From Caballeronia sp. M1242 (GTDB lineage: Bacteria; Pseudomonadota; Gammaproteobacteria; Burkholderiales; Burkholderiaceae): 64,000 nucleotides of DNA. The stretch is from assembly GCF_017220215.1 (NCBI RefSeq), contig NZ_CP071130.1, forward strand, positions 310,001 to 374,000, in the 5' to 3' direction. Both the position numbers and the translations under genes were made by a program. The notes below the pieces were generated by a model. It was not told the DNA's origin. It ran no database searches and saw nothing but the letters and a program-made list of their open reading frames with translations. Of the stretch, positions 1 through 8,718 are shown in pieces. How positions within the stretch are numbered: the first letter of the stretch is position 1; each line of letters begins with the position of its first letter.

Positions 1-789
1 TGATCTCTAGCCGGTTCCATGCATGGCCGACTGCACGAGCCTCGTCCGCGGCTTCGGCTTCCGACTTGACGGGCGAACAGCGCGCACCGCACCGATTGCC
101 GTAGGTTTTGGGACAGATATCAGGGCTCGAGTTTTCGCCGGTGTCATCGGAGCTAGGAGGCATGTCCGCAAGCAGTCCAACGTCGAAGGCGCGATGCCGA
201 CACTCCCGACAAGTATGCGCGGCTCGAGAGCAATGGCATTTGGTAGAAGGCGCCAGGTGATCGGCAAACCGATCCCGGGTGCGTCTGTCGCTAGCTGCCT
301 CCAGGTTGTTATCCAGAACCGACATGTCCAGCGCCGGATGGTGGATGGTGTTCGTCAACAATCAGACGTGCCATTGTGAAATCAATCATCAAGCAATGGA
401 TTGCATGAACAAGTGAGATCGCACACCGTTCACGCGGATGAATTAGATGTCGCTGGCGTCATCGCAGCGCCGGCAAATTTAGGAACACGGTTTCACTGCT
501 CGGCTCGTATCCCAACCGGTGTGAGTGTCCAGCACCTACGATTCGCGTACGCCTCGCCATTGCGCGGGAGGCTGGATCGAAATTGAGCACACGCTGCGTC
601 CGCCTATCCCTGTATCCGCCGCCACGGTTTTACCGATTACCGAATCGGCAAGCGTTCGCACACCTCTATTTCGATTGAACTCTCGCCAGAACCCGTTATT
701 CTCTTATTGGATTTGGCGCTCCTGTAGCATTATCGTTATGCATCAGCGCTTTCATTGACGCATATCTTCTCTCGGGGGAAGCAAGCGCA
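1..789. other. No supportable gene
   Basis: Open frames exist on both strands (for example 23-379 forward and 7-267 reverse), but none has a convincing ribosome binding site, recognisable domain or natural amino-acid composition. I see no RNA gene or clear repeat. The promoter of the lipoprotein operon starting at 790 should lie at the right end, where the sequence becomes AT-richer (about 690-760). Confidence 0.5.
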
Positions 790-1530
790 ATGCCATCACG
801 ATACTCGACAACAGCGCGCCCTGTTTCGGCTGCCGGCAATGATGTCCGTAGGGGAGCGCCGGCAAAGCGTACGCCAAGCTCCGCCTTCCTCCTGTCCGGC
901 ATCGCCGTGCTCTGTCTCGCGTTCACAGGCGGATGCGCCAGTGACGCAGACACAACGCGCGCCGAGGGCGCGGGGGCCGGCGCTGTTATAGGCGGTGCGA
1001 TTGGCGCGCTGATCGGCCACGGAAAGGCCGGCGGGATCGTCGCTGGCGCGGCGGCGGGCGGCCTCGCGGGCGGACTCTACGGCAATCACGTCGCCAACCA
1101 GAAGCAGGCCTATGCGACGCGTGAGGATCAGTTGCAGGCATCGATCGCGCATGCACAGCAGGTCGCCAGTCAAGCCCGCGCCTACAACCAGCAACTGCAG
1201 GCACAGATCGCGGCGCTGGAGCAGACGAGGCAGCAACTCCGACGGCAGGTTGTCAGCGCCGACACGCGGCAGCAGGCCATGCTCGACGAGCGGCGCAAGA
1301 CCGCGGCCATGATCGCGAGAACGAACGCTGAGTTGACCAACGTTCGGCAGGAGATTGCGACGCAGCAAACCGTCCTGCGGACGGCATCGACCGACGCGGC
1401 GGGCAATTCGCAGCAGTCGCCGGAAATCCAGAAGGTCTCGAGCAACATTGGTGAGTTGCAGAAGCAGGCGCTCGCATTGGAGCAGGCGCAGACACAACTC
1501 CAGATGATCGATCAGCGAAGATCCTACTGA
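790..1530 (+). CDS. Glycine-zipper lipoprotein with long coiled coil
   Basis: The 246-residue product has an extended N-terminus, a hydrophobic stretch at about 31-48 and a lipobox ending in Cys49 (FTGGC), so it is probably an envelope lipoprotein. Residues about 60-100 form a Gly/Ala-rich zipper (GAGAVIGGAIGALIG and a second GAAAGGLAGG block) typical of membrane-associating glycine-zipper proteins. From about 105 to the end it is Gln/Ala/Arg-rich coiled coil. The ATG follows a purine-rich stretch (gggggaagc). It is the first gene of a three-gene operon; the next gene starts 2 bases after its stop. The family is widespread but functionally vague, and the precise role here is unknown. The operon faces a reverse operon with SPFH-like and putative amyloid-signalling proteins. 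Confidence 0.75.
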   Translation: MPSRYSTTARPVSAAGNDVRRGAPAKRTPSSAFLLSGIAVLCLAFTGGCASDADTTRAEGAGAGAVIGGAIGALIGHGKAGGIVAGAAAGGLAGGLYGNHVANQKQAYATREDQLQASIAHAQQVASQARAYNQQLQAQIAALEQTRQQLRRQVVSADTRQQAMLDERRKTAAMIARTNAELTNVRQEIATQQTVLRTASTDAAGNSQQSPEIQKVSSNIGELQKQALALEQAQTQLQMIDQRRSY

Positions 1531-1531
1531 C

Positions 1532-2029
1532 ATGGCAAATCTACCGCGAATCCTGACGGCGCTGACGCTGCTGGCACTGGTATCGGCGTGCGAGACTACC
1601 GGCGATCCCCGCCAGGGCGGCCTTTTCGGCTGGAGCGCCACTCAGGCCGACGAGCGTCAGCGCGCACTCGAGCAGCAAGCGGCCCAAGCGCAGAAAGAGG
1701 CGCGCCGCGAGCAGGCAAAAGTGCAGCAGTCGTCGGCGAAGGAGGGGGACTTGCAGGCGCAGGTCGACTCGCTGCATAACCAGTTGAAAGCGCGTCTTGC
1801 GGAAAACACCCGGCTCTCCAGGCAACTCACCGATCTGACGCGCAACAAGAAGTTGGCGACGAGTGACCTTGAGCGCGTACGTCGCGAACTGAGCCAGAAC
1901 CAGCAGGTGCGCCAGGCGGCCATGGTCTCGGATACCGCTCCCGCCGGCGCCATGAAAAACGCCAACAACCTGATTAACGAACAGAACAAGCGTCTGGGCG
2001 AGGAAGTGATGTTCCTGCTTCAGCCGTGA
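1532..2029 (+). CDS. Small coiled-coil lipoprotein
   Basis: This 165-residue protein has a classical lipoprotein signal peptide (hydrophobic residues 7-18, lipobox LVSAC with Cys20). A Gln/Glu/Arg-rich coiled coil follows (about 45-130) and then a short C-terminal segment. It starts two bases after the upstream stop and ends 22 bases before the next start, so it is almost certainly co-transcribed and translationally coupled. The N-terminal-lipid plus coiled-coil design suggests an envelope tether or partner of the upstream glycine-zipper lipoprotein. I do not recognise a named family. Confidence 0.72.
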   Translation: MANLPRILTALTLLALVSACETTGDPRQGGLFGWSATQADERQRALEQQAAQAQKEARREQAKVQQSSAKEGDLQAQVDSLHNQLKARLAENTRLSRQLTDLTRNKKLATSDLERVRRELSQNQQVRQAAMVSDTAPAGAMKNANNLINEQNKRLGEEVMFLLQP

Positions 2030-2051
2030 CCGTGCATCGCGGAGACGATCG

Positions 2052-3059
2052 ATGACACCTGGACTGCGCCGGCGATGGTACTGCTCGAACGTCGTGGGCT
2101 GCGCGCGGGCAAGATCCGACGAGCCGTTTTGGGAGCGCGATCTCAAGCAGGGCGTCATTTGCAGCCAGTGCGGACAGTCACTGGTCGAAGGCAAACCCAT
2201 CGACGTACGCGCTCGCCGGATTGCCGTTGGCGCGGCCGTCGCAGTGACCGCGGTGCTCGTCGTGTGGGCTCTGAAGGCGATCTTCTTTCCGACGCCGCTT
2301 CAGTATGTCGATTTCGCGCAGCACGAGACCCGCGTCCAGCAGAACGGCATCACGCTGACATTGCCAGTGGTCCGTTCGCGCGACGTGAATCGTCGCGAGA
2401 CGGTGCGGTTCAGCACGGTGGACGGGACAGCAAAAGCCGGCGTGAATTACGAAGCCGCGCAGGGCGAGCTCGTTTTCGAGCCGGGCGAGACGAGCCGCGA
2501 CGTGCGCATCACGGTGCTGCCTGGAAGCGGCCGCCTCAAGAGCGATCTCTATTTCAACCTCATACTGGTCAACGTCGCCAACAAGCCGCACCAGGTGGTG
2601 ATCATCGAAGAGCCGAAGATCATTGACACGCTTGCTGCCCAGGCTGAGCGCGTTGTGCGCGCGGCCTCGGTCGTCGCCAAGGACATCGCGGACGCTGTGG
2701 TAAGGGAGCATGTCGTCACGCGATTGCTTTCCGCGTCGAGAGCCGATCCGGCAGCTTTCGAGCGCTACCAGAACGCATTGCAGGTCATTCAGGGCAATCT
2801 CAGACGATCCCGCGAAAGCTACGAGCAGTCCTTTCGCGACATGCGCGGCATTCAGCCGCGCGCGGTCATGGAGGCCATGGACCGTGTCTCCGACAACCAG
2901 AACCGCAACGGCTTCGTTCAGCAGGCCCGTGCCACGGCCATCATGAAACGTCAGTTCGACGAGTACCTCTCGGACGGCAACATGGACATGGATCGCTGGG
3001 CCAACGAGCTGAGCAGCGTCGTACCGGTGGCGCGTTCGGGCGGTGCGTCAGCCCTTTGA
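2052..3059 (+). CDS. Cys-ribbon, single-TM protein with Calx-beta-like domain
   Basis: The 335-residue product begins with a Cys-rich module (Cys11, Cys17, Cys37, Cys40; the last pair in ICSQCGQ) resembling a zinc ribbon. One transmembrane helix follows at about 57-78. The next region, about 85-188, has the hallmark Calx-beta pattern: VRFSTVDGTAKAGVNY, then a segment containing FEPGETSRDVRITVLP. The remainder is helical and ends without a recognised domain. The predicted topology puts the ribbon in the cytoplasm and the Calx-beta domain in the periplasm. The ATG has a good ribosome binding site (ggagacgatcg). The gene is third in the lipoprotein operon, and its last 12 bases overlap the end of the convergent 3048-5177 gene. 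Calx-beta domains usually mediate Ca-dependent adhesion or assembly; function here is unknown. Confidence 0.72.
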   Translation: MTPGLRRRWYCSNVVGCARARSDEPFWERDLKQGVICSQCGQSLVEGKPIDVRARRIAVGAAVAVTAVLVVWALKAIFFPTPLQYVDFAQHETRVQQNGITLTLPVVRSRDVNRRETVRFSTVDGTAKAGVNYEAAQGELVFEPGETSRDVRITVLPGSGRLKSDLYFNLILVNVANKPHQVVIIEEPKIIDTLAAQAERVVRAASVVAKDIADAVVREHVVTRLLSASRADPAAFERYQNALQVIQGNLRRSRESYEQSFRDMRGIQPRAVMEAMDRVSDNQNRNGFVQQARATAIMKRQFDEYLSDGNMDMDRWANELSSVVPVARSGGASAL

Positions 3060-5177
3060 TTTGCGCCTCCCTTCGCCAGGCAGGAGCATTTTGTCTCGCC
3101 CCCCGCTTTGCGCTCCGGGCAATTTCCCGGAGCGTAATGTCTCGCGCGGCGAAATAGCGAGATCGGTCGCGCCCCCGCCCTTTGTGCCTCGGGCGCGCTT
3201 GTCCTCGTCATAGATTTCATCGACCTTGTTGGACAGGACTTCCGGAACGATCTCGTTGTTTCTGACCGCTTCCTCGTGAGCGAGCATTTCCGCGTCATGG
3301 GCGCGTTGAAGCCGGTCCATCTTCAGCTCTTCTATTTTCCTGCGACGCTCGAGCAGGGCCTGCGCATCGGTTTGCTCGAGCCCGAGTTCGACTTCCTGCT
3401 CGGTATCCAGGAGCGTTGCTGTACGCGTTTCCGTCGCTGTGTCATGCCTCGTCAAGGCGCGCAGCGAGATCGCCAGACCGAACTCGCTGCCAATGGCCTC
3501 GCTGGCGCTCGCCTGCATGGCTTGCGAGATTTCGCCGCTCCGGCGCACGGTTTTCCATTGCCGTGCGAGCGAGGACACCTTCGAAAACTGCTCGGTCAGC
3601 ACCATGACGACACGATCGCGTATATCGTCCAGTTCGAACGCGATCGCAAGCGACTGCCGCTCGGCGGAGGAAAGCGCCCCGCCCGACGAGCAGGGCAGCT
3701 TGAGTTCCTTCGCCCGGTTCCTGACGCGCTCATCCGACCAGTTCGAGTCGCTCCGAAAACCGTAGTCGCGTTTCTCAAATTCACTCCAGCGTCCCTCAAG
3801 CATGCCGGTGATCTCGATCCTTCCCTCGACGTCGATCTTGTCCTGCCGACCATCGTCCGCTTGCGCGGAAATCGTCGCCACGAACGGAAAGGGCGGTTCG
3901 CTGCATAGCGCCCGAAAGCGAGCGGATTCATCCGTGGGCGCCTGAATGATTTTGATGACATCCGTTTCCAGGCCATAGTGCGCGAGCCCCTCGGCGATGA
4001 CACGCTCGAGCCGAGGCACGACGGTTTCGTCAAAGCCCAGATTGAACTCCTGCCGCCCGATCTTCTGGATTTCGTCCTGGCAAATCTGCCGAACGCGTTG
4101 CGCGATTACCAGATCGAGCTTCTGCTTGTCGTCGGGATCGATCAGACGGTGAAGCAGGTCGAGGTTGCTGGCCTTGACGCTGAGCGCAACTTCGATCTGT
4201 ACATAGCCGACCGAGTCTTTGGGCCGGGATTTCAACGTCTCCGCAGCGATGTCGATCCGGATGCCGCGCAATAGCTCGAGCGCGGCGATGTCGGGAAAGC
4301 TCTGGAACATGTGCACGCGAAATCCCAGGCGCCGCGCATCGGCGGTGATGTCCGCGAGCATGCTCTTTTCGATGGAATTCTCTACTCCGGAAAACGATTT
4401 GACGACATCGTGATACTTCACCGCGAAAAGATTGCGCCGGACCGCCTCCGCGATCGAATGCCGAATCGCGTTACGGATCGCCGATTCGCTTTCCAGCGCT
4501 GCCTTCTTGTAGGTCTGGTAGTTGTCGAACTGCAAAAGCGCTTTCGTTTCGACCGTGCGCGCCTTCGTGCTGTCCGCGAGGATGAATTCGTCGCTGGACT
4601 CCACGGTAATTTGCATGGGCGGAACATGCTTCAACACGAAGCCAATGCGAAAGACGGCGCAACCCAAGGCATGCCTGACATCCTCAGACACCTCCTTGTT
4701 CAGGTCCATCGACTCTCCGATGCCGACCGCGGAGTCGCGAAAATTCGCGAGCAGGTTCGCATTCATGCCTGCGCTCGAGGACATGCGTGCGAGTGACTTG
4801 TGCAGCGCCTCCTCGATCAGATTGAAGAGTGACTGGCCCGTTGCCACCGTGTTGGAAAGCGCTCCGACGAGCAGGCATGCCTGCATCGGTTCCGTCACGT
4901 GTATGGCAAACGTCGACGTGAACTCGAGTGCGATCGCACTTGCCCCTTCCGACCAAACGAACTCCCATGACTTGACAACCAACGGCGAAGGCAGCCTTTT
5001 CACGTAGTACTGCGGGACCTCCCTCCTCGCGAAAATTCGCTTAAGGAGACCGTCTTCATGAATGACACACCGGTCCTTGTCTTCCACGTCCACGCGGTAG
5101 CCCGGACCGTGAGCCGCTTCGGAAAAGTTCTCAGGATCGATCTTGCGAACCAGCTGATCGAGTTCATTGAGGTTCAT
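3048..5177 (-). CDS. Large protein with repeated SPFH/Band-7-like units and C-terminal coiled coil
   Basis: The 709-residue protein has no signal peptide or obvious TM helix. It contains three to four consecutive units, each starting with beta strands and ending in helices followed by a characteristic Gly-hydrophobic strand. The ends are GCAVFRIGFVLKHVPP (about 172), RRLGFRVHMFQSFPD (about 282), AHYGLETDVIKIIQAP (about 400) and SEFGLAISLRALTRHD (about 570). This is the secondary-structure grammar of SPFH/stomatin/flotillin domains. A charged coiled coil (about 585-665) and a basic, disordered tail follow. SPFH proteins scaffold membranes or form cages, so this may be an oligomeric membrane or cytosolic assembly. 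It lies 53 bases after the 795-residue gene and is probably in the same operon. The SPFH assignment is my reading of the pattern and not a database hit. Confidence 0.65.
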   Translation of the reverse strand: MNLNELDQLVRKIDPENFSEAAHGPGYRVDVEDKDRCVIHEDGLLKRIFARREVPQYYVKRLPSPLVVKSWEFVWSEGASAIALEFTSTFAIHVTEPMQACLLVGALSNTVATGQSLFNLIEEALHKSLARMSSSAGMNANLLANFRDSAVGIGESMDLNKEVSEDVRHALGCAVFRIGFVLKHVPPMQITVESSDEFILADSTKARTVETKALLQFDNYQTYKKAALESESAIRNAIRHSIAEAVRRNLFAVKYHDVVKSFSGVENSIEKSMLADITADARRLGFRVHMFQSFPDIAALELLRGIRIDIAAETLKSRPKDSVGYVQIEVALSVKASNLDLLHRLIDPDDKQKLDLVIAQRVRQICQDEIQKIGRQEFNLGFDETVVPRLERVIAEGLAHYGLETDVIKIIQAPTDESARFRALCSEPPFPFVATISAQADDGRQDKIDVEGRIEITGMLEGRWSEFEKRDYGFRSDSNWSDERVRNRAKELKLPCSSGGALSSAERQSLAIAFELDDIRDRVVMVLTEQFSKVSSLARQWKTVRRSGEISQAMQASASEAIGSEFGLAISLRALTRHDTATETRTATLLDTEQEVELGLEQTDAQALLERRRKIEELKMDRLQRAHDAEMLAHEEAVRNNEIVPEVLSNKVDEIYDEDKRARGTKGGGATDLAISPRETLRSGKLPGAQSGGRDKMLLPGEGRRKSKG

Positions 5178-5230
5178 TCAAAGGTCTCCGTCATGCTTGC
5201 GCTCGGACGCGGGTGCGGGGCAAAACATCG

Positions 5231-7618
5231 TCAGCTCGCTAATTTCAGCGCTGCCAGAAGGTGCTGCATGGCATGCAGGCGCACCGTGGCGGCGGCGATC
5301 GCGCGCCAGTCCTGAATCGCATGTGCCGACTGACGCTCGCTGCGGGCGGTTTCTAGCATAAATCGGCAACGCCCGAGCAAATGGACCCGCAAATCTCGAT
5401 GCCGGGGCGCCTTGAGCGGTGCAACGAATTCCTGAAGCTTGCGCGCGGGTTGCGCGCCGTCGTCACCTTCCGCGGTTGCTGTCAGAACCATCGCGACCGC
5501 GCGGTACGGTTCAACGGCGTAATCCAGCGCGAAGGGCGACGTGGGCCGGGCCCGCGCTCGGGGCGGCACGATGTAGAGCCGCATCGACGAGCCGGCGTGC
5601 TCCGCGGCGACGTCGGCAAGCACAATGCCGCTCGATGCCAACGTCTCGCCCAACAAGGGTTCAATCACCGGGTCGAGCAATGGCCCGGGCGTGGTGGCGT
5701 CGAGCGCCGGTGCCACGACGTCGAGGCAACACCTCAGCATGTGCATGTACGCCGTGGCGCGCCGTGCCGGTTGCGAGCCGAACAGATAGTTGCACGCGTG
5801 GGCATGTTGCGTCGGGATGCGCGCGTCTCTGTGCATGCTTGCGAGCGCGGCGCGCGCACAGGCGAGCCAGTAGCCCGAGTCGACACCGAATGCCTGGCGC
5901 AAACGCTCCTCGAAGATGGCAATCGAGGGAATGGTTACCGGATTCGCTTGAATATTCGCCCCCGCCACGCTCAGGAATTGAACGCGATAGTCCGGGCCCG
6001 CCATGCAATCGCACATGGCATCGGCCGCGCGAACCGGCGTAGCGAGTGTCATCGCTATGATGAAGTCGAAGAAGTCCTGGAGCGTGTTCCGCACTTCCTG
6101 ATACGCGATCTCCAGATTCAACTGCTGGACGACGCTATTCAGGTTGTCCTGCAAGTCTTCGTGCACGGCAGCGGGATAGCCTGCTTCCAGAAGATGCCAT
6201 TCCCACACTGCTTCGGCCTGTTGTGCGGACGCCGATATCCGTGAGAGCGTGTCGGCCACTAGCAGTTCGAGGTCGGAACGTTGCACCAAATACCTAAGCA
6301 AACTGACGTACTTGCGCGGCGAATAGACGGCCGGCCCGTTTCGAACCGCGGTCGTGTAAAGCTGCTCGAGCCACTCGACGCTCAAGGGGCGCAAATGCTT
6401 CACGTGCAATTCGAGCACATACCGCTGATAAGCGATCCAGAAGCGCTCGCTGGCCGCGTCGAGTAGGTAGCGGCGGGTGAGGGTCTCGAAATGCCGCACC
6501 AGTTGTTGCTGACCGCGGGTCAAGAGGAATTCGGAGCAGCGGGCTTTTTGCGCGGGGTCGCGAAAAAAATAGCCGGGAAGCGTGGCGGACTCCCGGTCGA
6601 CCGACTCTTCAGGATCAATGCCGAACGCGAGTCCGCACTCCTCGATCAGCCGGTCACGCTCCCCGCGCCGCCACCGGGCGAGCGTTGTCGTTTCCGGTTC
6701 CTTCGATTCCTTTGGTTCCTTCTCCTTGTTCGTTTCAGACAGATCGGCGGGCGGCAGCATTGCGTCGACGACGTCGCGGAATTCCAGCGTCCCGAGTCCG
6801 GGAAACAGTATTGCGGTCAGGAGGATGACTGATTCCGCCGGGTCATCCATCCGCGCGGCGATTTCGCCATCGTCGTGATGGCCCGTCGCCTGATTCCTCG
6901 TGCGCGTATTCCACACGTGATAGTGCATCGCTTTGCTTGCGCCTCTTGGCGGCCGCGACGACGGGCTGACGTAGTAACCGACAATCAGAAAATAGCACTC
7001 GATGTCGCGCGCCACGTCCATCAGATGATCGACCAGGCTGTCCCCGATGCATTCGGTCGCGGGGTCCCGTCCTCTGTCGACGAGCAACACCGCGTTGCGG
7101 CACTGATCGTGCCACGTCTTCTGATTGTCGAAGTCTACGAGACGGACGGCGTTGTCGCCGCATAGTTCGAATAATTTCAGCTTCCCATGCAAGCCCGAGC
7201 GACGTTCCTGCATGTACTCGAAGATCGAAAGGCCCGCCGCGCGCGGCTCCGGATCGTCCGGCGCGGATCCACGGATAACAATAAAGCGGCTTTCTTCGAG
7301 GAGGGCAGAGTACTTTTCTACTTCGTCGACAACTGCCCGTTCGAATCGGGGCAGTTCCAGCAATTCGTGCAGCATATCCTTGAGCGTGGGCTCGCTCGAA
7401 CCGTAGTGATTGTTCGTCGTGCTTCGGTCATAGACGTTTGTGTCGCCTTGAGTGAACGCCGAGCCTTTATATTCGGAATTTTCCAGATTGATCGTTGCAT
7501 CCACACCAGCGCCTCTGCGGCCGGGATCAGACGGTTTCGCCGATGATGTGGACGAGGAGCTGGAAGGATTGTTCGCCGTCGCAGCGGGCCCTGATGCTTT
7601 TGGGGTCGGCTCTGCCAT
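5231..7618 (-). CDS. Putative receptor of an amyloid-signalling pair (795 aa, unknown)
   Basis: The N-terminus (1-40) is a Ser/Pro/Ala-rich disordered leader. Residues 43-62 form a motif (GSAFTQGDTNV core) also found at the C-terminus of the neighbouring small protein. After an Asn/Thr-rich linker comes an alpha/beta region (about 75-290) with a strand RFIVIRGSAPDD where a P-loop could sit but without GxxxxGK[ST]. Further strands are NAVLLVDRGRD (Walker-B-like) and ECYFLIVGYYV. A charged Lys/Glu linker (KEKEPKESKEPE) precedes a long helical C-terminal half. This resembles an NLR/STAND-type receptor with a degenerate nucleotide site, but I cannot name a family. It is in an operon with the small protein upstream (62-base gap) and the SPFH-like gene downstream. 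The gene is real; the function is inference. Confidence 0.7.
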   Translation of the reverse strand: MAEPTPKASGPAATANNPSSSSSTSSAKPSDPGRRGAGVDATINLENSEYKGSAFTQGDTNVYDRSTTNNHYGSSEPTLKDMLHELLELPRFERAVVDEVEKYSALLEESRFIVIRGSAPDDPEPRAAGLSIFEYMQERRSGLHGKLKLFELCGDNAVRLVDFDNQKTWHDQCRNAVLLVDRGRDPATECIGDSLVDHLMDVARDIECYFLIVGYYVSPSSRPPRGASKAMHYHVWNTRTRNQATGHHDDGEIAARMDDPAESVILLTAILFPGLGTLEFRDVVDAMLPPADLSETNKEKEPKESKEPETTTLARWRRGERDRLIEECGLAFGIDPEESVDRESATLPGYFFRDPAQKARCSEFLLTRGQQQLVRHFETLTRRYLLDAASERFWIAYQRYVLELHVKHLRPLSVEWLEQLYTTAVRNGPAVYSPRKYVSLLRYLVQRSDLELLVADTLSRISASAQQAEAVWEWHLLEAGYPAAVHEDLQDNLNSVVQQLNLEIAYQEVRNTLQDFFDFIIAMTLATPVRAADAMCDCMAGPDYRVQFLSVAGANIQANPVTIPSIAIFEERLRQAFGVDSGYWLACARAALASMHRDARIPTQHAHACNYLFGSQPARRATAYMHMLRCCLDVVAPALDATTPGPLLDPVIEPLLGETLASSGIVLADVAAEHAGSSMRLYIVPPRARARPTSPFALDYAVEPYRAVAMVLTATAEGDDGAQPARKLQEFVAPLKAPRHRDLRVHLLGRCRFMLETARSERQSAHAIQDWRAIAAATVRLHAMQHLLAALKLAS

Positions 7619-7680
7619 GTGGGTCGACTCGATTCCAGAAGTTCGCCTGTCCCTCTCTAGGTCCTGGTTGCATACGGCAG

Positions 7681-8082
7681 CTATCCGTTCGAGCCTTCGA
7701 CACGAACATTCGTGCAGCCCTCTGTATAGACTGAACCAATGCTTTTCGAGTCCTTCAGATGAATTTCTACGCTCCGCTGATTGACATTAGCGGCCTTCGA
7801 CGACTCTTCGAGTTTTCTGGCTGCTTGCGCGATCTCGTTATCTTTCTCGAGATTAAGTCTCTCAAGCGTCCTGAAAGCCTGCGAAGACGAAATTGTCGTC
7901 GGCGTCAGCGACTCGACTTCCTCGACCACCGACACCACTTCGCTTTTTGCACCAAAACGCTCTGCGATTTTTTCCTTAAGTGTGTCATAGGCCGATGCCA
8001 CGGTTTTCTTGGCGGATTCTTTGATCGCCTCGTTGGCAAATGTCGCTAGAGCGGAGGAGATCGCTGCGGTCACAAGATCCAT
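7681..8082 (-). CDS. Small helical protein with C-terminal amyloid-like motif (putative effector)
   Basis: I chose the ATG at 8082 because AAGGAAAAAGGCC precedes it at good spacing; an ATG at 8106 would add eight residues. The 133-residue product starts with a hydrophobic/amphipathic helix (MDLVTAAISSALATFANEA) and continues as charged helices to about 100. It ends with a beta-prone motif, residues 107-126 (GSVYTEGCTNV core), that matches residues 43-62 of the next protein at 10 of 20 positions. An all-helical domain of about 100 residues plus a C-terminal motif shared with the N-terminus of a large neighbour is the layout of Bell-domain effectors of bacterial amyloid signalling, which are thought to attack the membrane. 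It is the first gene of the reverse operon. Confidence 0.65.
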   Translation of the reverse strand: MDLVTAAISSALATFANEAIKESAKKTVASAYDTLKEKIAERFGAKSEVVSVVEEVESLTPTTISSSQAFRTLERLNLEKDNEIAQAARKLEESSKAANVNQRSVEIHLKDSKSIGSVYTEGCTNVRVEGSNG

Positions 8083-8718
8083 GGCCTTTTTCCTTAAACG
8101 AATCATCAGAAGATTCTCGAAATCGGCAGAGCCGCTCCCGGCCGTGAATCAAAGCATAGCCAACAATCTGCAAAAGTACAGACGACCGCCTCGCAGCCGT
8201 AAAGATGCATCACCTAATGCCGTCGCCGCGGATCAAAGATCTTGCGACGGTGCAGGCGAAGGCGATCAAGGGCCCGACCGCGTCACAGAGGGCGAGTGCG
8301 CTTAAAAGTCAGGCTGATGAGATCTAAGAGAATCAACGGTACTCGATTTGTAAGGCGGCGTCAAAGAACTGCACTTCCAAATGACGCCGGTTCAGCTTAT
8401 CTAACGAAGGACGACACGTTTGCGCTTGAGTACGGCGCATCAGCGATAGTCGACCGTTCGCGTGTCGGGCGGTGCGCCCTGCTGCGGACTGTTCGCAGTT
8501 CATTCTTGAACCTTTGCATCCGCCATGACACTTCGCGTCGGAAGGAACTGCTATTGACTTTCGCTACGGCCAACGCAGATCCTCAGGCTTTGAGTTTCTC
8601 CGTGGTTCGTCGAAATGCCAGACCTGTTTGCATTCGCCGCCAGAAGAGACCCTCCAATCTGTTGACGCTTCAGACAGGACAAACAGGTCACCTTCCGCTT
8701 ATGACGCGCGCGGCTACG
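8083..8718. other. Non-coding stretch between the amyloid-like operon and the Shedu gene
   Basis: No frame here is convincing. It should contain the promoter of the reverse operon. It also holds GAATCAAAGCATAG at 8146-8159, a 12-of-14 match to the reverse complement of the repeat at 12876-12889, which may mark the left edge of the island. G+C content falls visibly from here to about 12900. Confidence 0.5.

Noticed and set aside
23..379. Possible gene or transposase remnant at the left edge
   Set aside because: No transposase or other motif could be recognised on either strand.
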